From positions 73,078,279-73,142,278 of the forward strand of contig NC_083571.1 in NCBI RefSeq assembly GCF_027579695.1: a DNA stretch of 64,000 bases, read 5' to 3'. This document shows, piece after piece, positions 9,129 to 21,367 of the stretch. The notes under the pieces were generated by a model, which saw only the letters and a list, made by a program, of their open reading frames with translations, did no database searches and was not told where the DNA came from. A program made the position numbers and the translations under genes. The DNA comes from Neoarius graeffei (lineage: Eukaryota; Chordata; Actinopteri; Siluriformes; Ariidae). Each line of letters opens with the position of its first letter. Position 1 is the first letter of the stretch.

Positions 9129-12100
9129 ATGGGATGCTGTGGGAGTACAGGGGTGAGCACAAAGCTGAGAAACACTTCTTTTACATTTTACAGCATTAAA
9201 TAAAGTGTGTAGATGATGATGATTGTGATGCACACCTGCAGCTCGGTATAGTGTGAACATTTGGAACATAAACCTGCCGTGTGATTTTATTATTCGTCAG
9301 AAAACTCAGGAGTGGAAGCCTTTAGAGGATCGAAAATGCACAGACATCCCCTGGCTCATCCTCTTCACCTTATTCAACATCGGAATGGTGAGCAACCTTT
9401 ATATTCATCCTTACATTAATGCAGTTTAGAGAAAGACTCTACTCTTATACAAACAGAGAAACTCATGATCAGATGATGCAGCATGGCTGAAGATTAACCA
9501 ATTTTCTCTTCATAAGATGTTTTAATCTTTTCTGTGTTTGTTTTTGACTCTCACTCCAATGTCACCATTTGTAAAACACTCAAAGAAACATCCAGAACCT
9601 CTGAGAAGCTTCAAAACTCTTACAGAACAATCTGCACTCCTACAGTGATCACCTACAGGCTTCTGATGCCTTCCTGTTTATCAGATTCATTATAAATACT
9701 GGGGCGGCACGGTGGTGTAGTGGTTAGCGCTGTAGCCTCACAGCAAGAAGGTCCTGGGTTCGAGCCCCGGGGCCGGCGAGGGCCTTTCTGTGTGGAGTTT
9801 GCATGTTCTCCCCGTGTCCGCGTGGGTTTCCTCCGGGTGCTCCGGTTTCCCCCACAGTCCAAAGACATGCAGGTTAGGTTAACTGGTGACTCTAAATTGA
9901 CCGTAGGTGTGAATGGTTGTCTGTGTCTATGTGTCAGCCCTGTGATGACCTGGCGACTTGTCCAGGGTGTACCCCGCCTTTCGCCCATAGTCAGCTGGGA
10001 TAGGCTCCAGCTTGCCTGCAACCCTGTAGAAGGATAAAGCGGCTAGAGATAATGAGATGAGATTATAAATACTGTACCAGTCCAGTGTCCACTTTTTAAA
10101 CCAGTGTTTGAAGAAGAACAAAAAACCTTTATTTGTCACATGCACACTTCAAGCACAGTGAAATTCATCCTCTGCATTTAACCCATCTGAAGCAGTGAAC
10201 ACACGCACACACTCAGAGCAGTGGGCAGCCACACCAGAGCGCCTGGGGAGCAGTCAGGGTTCAGGTACCTAGCCCAAGGCCGCCCCATGTTAACCTAACT
10301 GCATGTCTTTGGACTGTGTGGGAAACCGGAGCACCCGGAGGAAACCCACGCGGACACGGGGAGAACATGCAAACTCCACACAGAAAGGCCCTCGCCGGCC
10401 ACGGGGCTCGAACCCGGACCTTCTTGCTGTGAGGCGACGGTGCTAACCACTACACCACCGTGCCGCCTAATTTGTTTGTTTTCTTCGGGTTTCTGATATT
10501 TATTCTGTCATCATAATGGAAACAGGATCTTTCATGTTTCAGGATGTTTTAATACTTGACAGTGTATCCATCCATCCATCCATCCATCCATCCATCCATT
10601 ATCTGTAGCAGCTTATCCTGTGCAGGGTCGCGGGCAAGCTGGAGCCTATCCCAGCTGACTATGGGTGAGAGGCGGGGTACACCCTGGACAAGTCGCTAGG
10701 TTATCACAGGGCTGACACACGGAGACAAACAACCATTCACACTCACATTCACACCTACGGTCAATTTAGAGTCACCAGTTAACCTAACCTGCATGTCTTT
10801 GAACTGTGGGGGAAACCGGAGCACCCGGAGGAAACCCACGCGGACACGGGGAGAACATGCAAACGCCACACAGAAAGGCCCTTGCCGGCCACGGGGCTCG
10901 AACCCAGGACCTTCTTGCTGTGAGGTGACAGTGCTAACCACTCGATAGTCTCATCTCATCTCATTATCTCTAGCCGCTTTATCCTTCTACAGGGTCGCAG
11001 GCAAGCTGGAGCCTATCCCAGCTGACTACAGGCGAAAGGCGGGGTACACCCTGGACAAGTCGCCAGGTCATCACAGGGCTGACACACGGAGACAAACAAC
11101 CATTCACACTCACATTCACACCTACGGTCAATTTAGAGTCACCAGTTAACCTAACCTGCATGTCTTTGGACTGTGGGGGAAACCGGAGCACCCGGAGGAA
11201 ACCCACGCGGACACGGGGAGAACATGCAAACGCCACACAGAAAGGCCCTCGCCGGCCACGGGGCTCGAACCCAGGACCTTCTTGCTGTGAGGTGACAGTG
11301 CTAACCACTCGATAGTGTGTTATTTTAATTTTTAAATGCAACTCCTTTTCATTTTTGAATCACTTTACATTTTAATATTAATTTTTTTATTTTTTAAACC
11401 TGGATTTCTGACTGCTTTAGGAATTTTACAACTTTGAAATTTACACACATTTTCCTCCTAAGCTTTACAAAGTGATGCTCAGGTTCTGCTGACTCTGACT
11501 TCATTCCATAATTAAACAAACACAGAAACACGAGGTTGTTTTAAACTCTAACACACACCGTAGAAACTTAGGATCAAGAGAAACATGAAGCAGTTCATAA
11601 CTGATTTCTCAGCTTTACTCCATCCAGCTTCCCATCATGAACACCTGGACCCAGTGTTGTAGTCGAGTCACTAAACCTCGAGTCTGAGTCCAGTCTCGAG
11701 TCCCCAGTGTTCAAATCTGAGTCAAGTCCGAGTCATTAAAAAAATTTCGAGTCCACTATTGATCCGAGTCGAGTCCAACACAAGTGATACAGCTGTCTCA
11801 CACACACTCTCTCTAAAACACATTGATAGCTTTGAGTAGTGTGAAGATGTCCCGTACCATAGCCTACAGGTGAATTAAACATCAGAGGTGCTTTTGCTAC
11901 AAGCAGGAACTGCTTGGGCTGCTAGAATGATGTTGCTGAGGGATAACAAGAACTCTATACTGGTGTTCCCTAACGAGGATGGTCTGCGTTCCCAACACGT
12001 TGAGAACCCTTCTGCATCGTCAGCAGGTATCTCAGGTTCACTAGCGTTTTGCCCCTTAACCTATACGCTTCGCCTGAGTGGGGCAGCAAAGGGTGGTTAG

Positions 12101-15100
12101 CCTTCACCTCCAGAAGGGTTCCAACGGTGGGCTCTCCTTAACTACAGCCATCTTGAGCTGGTCTCAGCTACCTATCCTATTTCCTTAATGGCCTTCTTCA
12201 AGTGCTTTGGTTCCAGATCTAGCTTCTGTAAGAAGTAACGCACCGATGTTGCTGGGAAACCTCTGCATCCTACTTCCATGGGAAAAATGCTGGCGTGCCA
12301 TCCTTTGAGGACTGCCTCGTCGATCAAGTCCTGGTATTTTGCCGCTTTCTGTTGGTGTGAGATGGCAAGCCTATCTTCCCAAGGTACAGTGAGTTCCGCT
12401 ACTAATATGGTCCTGGTGCTCCTAGACATCAGTACCACATCAGGGCGGAGCAAGGTCACTGCTACCTCTTGTGGGAAGATTAACTTCCTTTTCAGACCGG
12501 CTCGCAACTCCCAGTCTGAGGCATGCTGCAGGATGGAACGAGGATGCTTGATGGCTGTCTTTGGCCTGGGAGCTTGCTCGCCTTGGAGGTGGAAATGAGT
12601 GACCACAGGGGTAGGTCCCTGGTTCTCATTGGCCCTAACTCTCTGGAACTCCACCCATTTGACAATTTCAGTTAGCACCTTGTTGTGCCTCCACCTGTAT
12701 CGGCCCTCTCCCAGTGCCTTTGGACAGCCTGAGAGGATGTGGTTTAGTGTGCAATGTTCTGCCCCACACTGAGCACACGATGAGTTTTCTTCCTTCCCCC
12801 AGATCTTTAAATTACTTGGGGTTGGCAAGAGATCAGCTACGGCACGAAGTAAAAAGGTCAGCTTGCCTTGGTAGGTACTCCACATCTCCTTCCAGGACAG
12901 CGATCGATCCAGCGCTTGGTCCCACTGCATCCACTGGCCCTGGGAGGCAAGCCCCACCGTTTTCACTTGTTGGTCTTCCTCTGCTGCCTCTCGCACTCTC
13001 TGCACCAGAAGCTTCCTTCTACCTTCCGCGCTGGCCTTGCTCCACTGCTTCGTGCTGTAATTTCCCAGGCCCAAGCGACCCTGGCAGACAATGCCTACAA
13101 TCTCCTGGTACTTCCAGTAGGCTTCTGCTTCGACCACAGCATCTTGTGGCTTCCACTTCCTGCCACATCTGATTGATTTGCTGGCATGATGGACTTTCCT
13201 GTCTTTAGAGAGAAGCAGCATGCTAACTGCTCTCGCCTTGGTGGCTTTGAATTCTTCAACCACAGATGAAACTGGTAGGCGGAGCTTTGAAGTTTTGCTG
13301 TACAAGTTCACAGAGCTAAAGGAAGGAGGAACGCCCAGCCATTTCCGCAGGAACTTGCTGCACAGCCTTTCTATTGCTTCCACTGCAGACATGGGGAAGT
13401 CGTATAGTAGGAATGGCCACTGCAGTCTGGGTATAATGCCATATTGAAAGCACCATACCTTAAACCGGCCCAGCAGTTGGCTGTTGTCAATTGCCCTGAG
13501 TCAAGTGTTCAATTGAGCTTTGGTGTCTCTGAGGTTGCCTATGTCCTTCAGACAGCTGTCATAGTTCTTGCCGAGACATCGGATCTCTTGATCTTGAATT
13601 GTGGGGATCTCTGGCCCTTGGATGCTAAAGGTTTTCCTTGTCAGCTTCCCTTTCAGGATGCAGAGGCTCCTAGATTTTTCAGGTTTAAACTGCATTCATG
13701 CCCATGTCGCCATCTTTTCCAATGTGCTCAGGATCCACTGTGTTCCCTGGATTGATGGAGTCATCACGGTGACATCATCCATGAATGCTCGACAGGCAAG
13801 GTGTCTTGTGCCGTCAACTGCTTTAGGACCTTTACACTGCATCCCTCCTGCTTCCAGTAATAGGTTCATTGCAGCCACGAACAGGACCACTGAAATAGTG
13901 CATCCTGCCATGATGCCCTTCTCAAGTCGTTGCCATTTGGTGGTAAAATTTCCCACTGTGAACCTCATACTTAGCCTATCCATGTGTGCCATTACGAGCT
14001 GCACCACCTCTGGTGGTACTAGATAGTGGTCCAGTGCCTTCTGGATAAGCTGGTGAGGTACACTTGGGTAGGCTTTGGCTAGATCCAGCCATACAACCGA
14101 CAGTGTGCTGTTTCCGCTCTTTGCCTCGTTGATGATCTGGCTGATCGCTGACGTATGCTCGAGGCATCCAGAGTACCCTGGGACTCCGCCTTTTTGGACA
14201 CTGGGGTTGATGTACTCGTTACTGAGCAAGTATGATGTCAGCCTCTTGGCAACAATGGACCAGAATATTTTCCCTTCTACATCCAGTAGTGAGATCTCCC
14301 GAAACTCGTCAAGTGCAGAAGAGTTCTGTCACAAAAAAGGATGTCTTCTGTCAGAAATATTTAGGAAAAGGCTGGTGGCACTAATGTTAAGCATTCATGT
14401 CAAAACATAACACTCTAATGTGCTTGAGTGTAACAAATCCAAGTCCTTGTCTCCAAATTACAAGTCTGAATGCAGTTAATGCACGAGTCCAAGTCTGAGT
14501 CATCAGTGCTGAAATCCAAGTCTCATCTCATTCATCTCATTATCTCTAGCCGCTTTATCCTGTTCTACAGAGTCGCAGGCAAGCTTGAGCCCATCCCACC
14601 TGACTATGGGCGAAAGGCGGGGTACACCCTGGACAAGTCACCAGGTCATCACAGGGCTGACACATAGACACAGACAACCATTCACACCTACGGTCAATTT
14701 AGAGTCGCCAGTTAACCTAACCTGCATGTCTTTGGACTGTGGGGGAAACCGGAGCACCCGGAGGAAACCCACGCGGACACGGGGAGAACATGCAAACTCC
14801 GCACAGAAAGGCCCTCGCCAGCCACGGGGCTCAAACCCGGAACTTCTTGCTGTGAGGCGACAGCGCTAACCACTACACCACCGTGCCGTCCAAGTCATTA
14901 AAAAAAATTTCAAGTCCACTATTTGATCCGTCATGAGTCAAGTCACATGAGTCCGAGTCCTGGACTCGAGTACTACAAGCCTGCCTGGACTGGAGTAAAA
15001 TTCTGTCGATTCTTTTAAATACTTTTTTGTTGTTTCTCCTTCAGCTCTTCATTTGCGGCTTTGCCATATCGACCGGCGCGGCCTCCAGACTCATCTCAGG

Positions 15101-18100
15101 ATACGACAGCTATGGCAACATCTGCGGCCAGAGGAACACCGAAATTCCCGGGATCGAACTCAGCGGCCGGGACCAAACATCAAATAAGTGTGTGACCTGA
15201 AAATCAGCTACCGTGTACATTGAGGAAGGACACAATCATCTGATCATTCTGAAAAAAGAGAAAATAAACATGCTTACTAACCAGTGTAAATGTCTGAGTA
15301 TTTTTAAGTTTGTTTCTTAGACAAGGATTTTAAGATCGTTACTGTCAGTTCTGAGGAAGGCGGAAGATTCACGCTGAAACTGTCAACAAGGTAACGATCT
15401 TAAAATCCTTGTCTAAGAAACGAACTTAAAAATACTTAAACAGTCAGACATAATGAACTTCCACTACGTAAATGTCTGAGGTTCATTAAACAGTAAATAT
15501 CAGTTTATTGGAAGCAGGTAAAGTATAATTACATTGTTTGACGCTGATGTAATTAATTTAGTCATCAGGTTCGGAGTATAACTCTCTGCTTCTGTGTTTT
15601 ATTTACTTTATAAAACATTTACCTGTTATTGTGTGAGTAAATATTAAACTTGGCTTTCTGCTCTGTATGATCTGGGTTTTAGGACATTTCTTTCATCCAC
15701 TTAATGATGAAAATTACACGTCTTTCCCATTTAAAGAAAAATCTGCTAGGCTCAAGAAATAAGTATCTAATTGGAGTTACATCCTGTCATTTAACCCTCT
15801 TGTTTCTGACCAATAGACTTCATAAAGAATTTCCTCTTTTCCTCTTTTTGTTACTTCACACGGGACCGTAGTGTTATTACACGATCAGATGTTTAGAATC
15901 TTCCTCATTTTATCTGCCTGATTTACCTCCGAGACGATCATCAGCTGGAGGTTTTCGGTGAAACGCACTAAAATGTGCTTGATGTTTGGAGTAACTTGAT
16001 TAAACTGGCCTCTTTTACTCTGTACAGTCATTTTTAGCTCCGTGCTGCATGGAGCTCTGAACTGACAGCAGCCTTACAGGTTTTTTTTTTTTGTGTTTTT
16101 TCTGTTTGTCTTGAAGGCATGCAAATAAGATATTCAACACAGGAAAGGACGGCCATTTCCTCCTTATCAGTTAAAAGAACAGAACACTAGATTCACAAGA
16201 AAATGGTTTATTTTCCATGAACATATATCTGTAGTGTTTGATTTTTTTTCTTAATCTCTGTATACGTCTCAGAGCTGATCTGATGATGTCTTTTCTTCTC
16301 TTCCGTCCTGCAGGTACGTGTTTTTTCTCGACCCCTGTAACCTTGACATCGTGGAGAGGAAAATCAGATCTGTTGCTCTGTGCGTCTCCAAATGTCCAGA
16401 AACACAACTCCAGACTTATGATGACCTCAAAAAGTTTTCAGAGACCAACAGTAAGCATTTAATCAGCTTTTTAATGTTTCCTTTAAACACAGATCTGTTT
16501 TATTCTTTCACATTTACACAAAGTCATATACGTGAGAAAATGCCAGGTTTGGAAAAGTAGACAAAAAGAAAAATATTTCCCAATTATAAGTGAAGGAACA
16601 GTCAAGGTCCAAGTTACAGATTCCATAAAAGCTGTTGTTTGTTCCTTCTAAAAGTAGACTGGGTGAGAGAGATGAGAGCTGTACTGAGTGGAGGATGTAT
16701 TTTTATTTTGTTTTCAGGATCTAATTTGTGTTCCTATGAGCTCAGTCCGGAGAGATACCCAGACGATCCGAACCGAGCCACGAAATGCCCCAAACTTCCG
16801 GTTCCTTCCAGGCAAAGACGTTATTCCATCTTTATCCAGTTCCAGATTAAACATTACTCTGCAGTAATAATCGTATTGAAAAAGATTCTTTAGTGTTGAT
16901 GAGTTGAGAGCAAATGTTTGTACACCCTTAAAGAAAATAATGGAATTTAAGGTGTAGAATTTTCAGTTTAGTGTAAGTTTGGCTTCACAGATGTCTAAAT
17001 TTCACGTACACAGTAAACTTAGTCCAGCTTTAGCCTGATGTTAGTAACACACGTGTATATTATAGATTTACAGTATAATTTGGCTGAATATTAAATACTG
17101 CTTTTTCTTTTTCCTTTTGCAGTAAGTCTTTCCCGATCTTCCACCGCTGTGCGCCGGCTGACATCTCCTGCTTCTCCAGGTTTGCCGAGGCTCTCATCAC
17201 GTTTGTCAGCGACAACAGCGTTCTCCACAGGGTCATCGCTGGGGTCATGACCTCCAAGGAGATAATTATGGGACTGTGTTTACTTTCTCTGGGTAACCAC
17301 TCTCTCACTGCCTCTAGTTAACATTTTTGAGCTTAAGGCTCAGTGTTCTTGAAACGCTGCTTGTGTTTTTGGTGTAATATCTGGTTGTTGGTGTAGATGT
17401 TGAAATTAACTGAGCGATATGTCGGGGGTCAGAGATTGCATTGTTGATTGTAATGCTAAAGATCTCAGCCTGTGTGGCTTGTTCTGAAATGATCTGTCAT
17501 GAAAAGTGTCCTGGACAACAGTTTACTGAAAATGAGTCGCGTTCATGAGCTGCTGCTTCTTATTATTATGTCTGTTTAATGTGTCCTAATGTTCTCTGGT
17601 TTTCATTGCAGTTCTGTCCATCATTCTGATGGGAGTGATCCGCTTCATCTCAGTAGTGCTCGTATGGCTTCTCACTGCCGTCGTGGTGCTCGGTTCCTTA
17701 GGTTGGTTATTAGGAAAAGCCCCAGGCAAAGGGCAGTTCTTTAAAAACTCACCATACAAATGCACACTCCTACAGCGTGATTATAAAGAGTCATCGTTTA
17801 AAAACTAGACGGCCTTTCAATTTCATAAAATCGGTGAGATTTAGTTCCCTCTGAAATTTGGTCATTGTGATATGTTTATTTCTGTAATATCTCAAAAAAA
17901 CCTGCAGGCCGTTCTGTGGCTGGGAAGTTATTTAATTTGAGGGGATTCCTGAGTAAATAACGTGCATGAAATCGCTCGCTTCACGCAGTCAAGCAGACAG
18001 AGGAAGTCCATGTGCGCTTGTGCACGTTTACCTCCTTCTTCTTCTTCTTCTTCTTCTTTTGGGTTTTACAGCAGCTGGCATCCACAGTGTTGCATTACTG

Positions 18101-21100
18101 CCATCTACAGGTTTACCTTGACCGTGCACTGACAGTTACATCATTCTGTCGCTAAACAAACAGCTGATCACACCGAGGTGCTCGCTGACTGCCGATATTT
18201 ATTAGTTTGGTCCTGCATTTCCTTTCCTTCGCAACATAACATCTTTTCTTCTTGCTTTCTGTTACTGTAGTCGGTCTTTCACGTTTCATTCACACACTTG
18301 CTTCCTCCATTTTTCTCCCGTTTCAAATTTGTATCCCACAATGCCTTGTGCGAACGGGGAAAGCCCATCACGTGATGCATGACGTAGTATCTTGTATTGC
18401 GTCATGCTGAAGCAGGAAAAAATAGCGGAGAATTTAGGGCTGCGTGGCCCTAAATTCATTAATTGTTCTATTTAAAAAAAAAAAACCTAATAAAATTGGA
18501 AGTCTGTGGTCCTAATTCAGTAGCTTTCGGTCCACTAAACAAAAATAAGTAGGTGACGTGAAACCTACACTTGAAAAATCTGAAAGGCAGTCTAGCTTTA
18601 AAGCAGTGTTTCCTAACCTTTCTTAAGCCACGGCACATATTTTACATTAGAAAAATCCCACGGCACACCACCAAACAAAAATGTCACAAAAAGTATATAT
18701 AATGAAATATAATGATCGTCTAGTCTCAATGTACTCACAATTTACTTACTCATTGTGAAACCTGGGCCTGTTTAGTTGAACACAAAGCTGATATACTTGC
18801 AGGAATTGAAGAAAGACATACACGAAAATCTTCCTCAACAGCTCTGAGTCTCTTTTTTTTTTTTTAAAGTTTTTATAGCAGTCATGCTTGAAAAGCCCAG
18901 CTCGCATAGATAGGTTGTGGAAAATGGGAGCAGAGCTGAAAGAGCTCTGCTTGCCAGAATAGGGAACTCCTTGGCAGCAGTCAGCCAAAAACTGTCCAAA
19001 GGTAGATCAGCAAAGCTCAGCTTAAAACCACGAGTTTGTCTCAGTACAGTTATTTCCTCCTGCTCCTGCACTGTTGGACAGCTTTTCCCCCACACACACC
19101 AAGCATAATGGAGTCGGCTTGGTTGGTTCCCCAGTAAAAGTAAATCCAAAGGAAAGATAACTTTCATTGTATTGTCTTGAGCTCACATTTTTTTGCTTTC
19201 TTCTGACCTCTACTCATACTAGGGCCTTCATCTGGGTCAGAATCTTCCCCAGGACCCAGTTTGGATTGTGCACTTTTTATTTTCAAATATTTATCCATGG
19301 GCGGCATGGTGGTGTAGTGGTTAGCGCTGTCGCCTCACAGCAAGAAGGTCCGGGTTCGAGCCCCGTGGCCGGCGAGGGCCTTTCTGTGCGGAGTTTGCAT
19401 GTTCTCCCCGTGTCCGCGTGGGTTTCCTCCGGGTGCTCCGGTTTCCCCCACAGTCCAAAGACATGCAGGTTAGGTTAACTGGTGACTCTAAATTGACCGT
19501 AGGTGTGAATGTGAGTGTGAATGGTTGTCTGTGTCTATGTGTCAGCCCTGTGATGACCTGGCGACTTGTCCAGGGTGTACCCCGCCTTTCGCCCGTAGTC
19601 AGCTGGGATAGGCTCCAGCTTGCCTGCGACCCTGTAGAAGGATAAAGCGGCTAGAGATAATGAGATGAGATATTTATCCATCGCTACCACCGCTGTCACA
19701 CCCGAAGCATTACTAATTCTATTGTTTGAATGGCAACAGGTAGATACACAGGTTAATTAGCTACCTGCTGCCTTCTAGTGGAAGAATATTTAATTGTTCT
19801 GCCTGTCACTATGGAGCACTTTCATGTGATGTCACAGCCGATCCAGATTGTGACAGACGCCATCTTGTCGGTCAAACGCCATATTTCCGCCTTCTACTTC
19901 TGCTTCTACCTTTTCTTCTGGAAAACCCTACTATATACAATTCTACTACAATGGCTGCGGCTACAAGCTCTCCCTACCTGTGCACGTTTATGTTTTTTGT
20001 GTGTATTTTTGCGTGTTGTTCATCTGTATCAGACTTCAATATCCACTACAACTGTATGGACTTACTGGACATTGGTTTCCAGCAGAAAATGACGGTTTGT
20101 AGCGATTTCCATCGCATGCACAACATTCCGGACGAGAAAAAAAAAAACATTCCGGACGAGATAGCGAGACCAGCGGGGTCTCCGTGGATTGTTATCGGAA
20201 GCAAAGCGAAGGAGGCGACGCCGGGAGCGGAAGCAAAAGCGAGGCTGCAGAGCCGGTCTGTTGACTAAGCTCAGAAAACAGCTACTCAAACCTCCACTGC
20301 TAAGCCTCTATCTCTCCAACGCCAGATCCATGGTAAACAACACGGACGATTTGGAATTACAGCTGGAATTACCTTATTCTATTCTATAATCGGCTGGTCA
20401 GTGCTATACTCAATACTTAAGTGACTTACCCGTCCAATGAGGATTCTTGTTTACAAGATGCCACATCTGAGTCGCTGACAAATCCTGAATTTCTGTAAAG
20501 ATAACTGTCCAGAGATTTATAAGCATGCAGTGCTTCACCACTGAACAGCGAGGGAAAGTTAATGAGGTAATTATACACGTCCGGGTATTCCGCTGGCAGT
20601 TCCATATCCACTGACACGGTCGTGAAAACTCCGTCCGGTAAGCCATAAGGGTCACTAATCTGTAAATCGTTTATTTTAGACATATATCTAGTTATCTGTT
20701 CATTAGAAAAATGAGCCATGTAGTCCGTCGGTTGAAATTGATCCATTCTGTACACGAGTGCAGCAGTATTCAGCTGTGTTTTTTACCGACAAGATGGCGT
20801 CTGTGTACTTTCCGGTCACGTGACTGCAAGATCTCTATAGGTCGCTGGCATAGACAAACTAAGACACATTATTTGCAGTAAATAAATAATAATTTTCAGA
20901 CCAATTAAGTGAAATTGGATAATTTCCCATGGTACACCTGATGATCTCTCACGCACAGTGGTTGGGAATCACTGCTTTAAAGAGTTGCAGAATCCAGAAC
21001 TGAACACGTTGGAGTATGATGTAGATTGTAGATGAAGAAGCTAGTTTTAGTAACATGATATTTTTTAATTTTTTTTATCATTGCGCACTCACTGACTCGA

Positions 21101-21335
21101 TTATTGAACACCTTCTCAGGATTATTTTTTGAGTAGTGTATATACTGCAGGTTTTTCTTCTCTCTCAGGTGGGACTGGAGTTCTCTGGTGGCTTTATGCG
21201 GACCACCGAAGGTCTACCAACACCACTCTACCTGCTAATGAGCTCGCCGTGGCTATGGATAACCAGAAAGCTCTGCTTATCTACGCTATAGCAGCCACAG
21301 TCTTAACGGTACTGAACTTAATGTTGTTGTTGTTA

Positions 21336-21367
<32 letters not shown>

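Larger units (their letters stand above)
11652..14983. mobile_element. hAT-type element carrying a LINE and a SINE
   Basis: The ends read CAGTGTTGTAGTCGAGTC on the left and, reverse-complemented, CAGGCTTGTAGTACTCGAGT on the right. They are flanked by CCTGGACC (11644-11651) and CCTGGACT (14984-14991). The subterminal regions are rich in GAGTCCAAGTC-like repeats. The native interior is short; the bulk is an inserted LINE and a SINE. Confidence 0.8.
19813..20836 (-). mobile_element. Second ISL2EU-like derivative
   Basis: Flanked by AT on both sides. The arms share ACAGACGCCATCTTGTCGGT near each end in inverted orientation, next to CACGTGAC/CATGTGATG subterminal motifs like those of the 3820-5344 element. 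It carries a first-exon remnant and a short LINE-derived piece. Confidence 0.6.
18604..20974 (-). mobile_element. hAT element with nested SINE and ISL2EU-like element
   Basis: Starts CAGTGTTTCCTAACC and ends in the reverse complement of CAGTGATTCCCAACC. A perfect 8-bp duplication CTTTAAAG flanks it (18596-18603 and 20975-20982). It has landed exactly on the right TTAA of the preceding element. The - strand holds a transposase tail; a SINE and a 1-kb ISL2EU-like element are nested inside. Confidence 0.88.

Noticed and set aside
12278-13755. Several + strand frames opposite the RLE LINE
   Set aside because: Antisense shadows of the reverse transcriptase and endonuclease coding strand.
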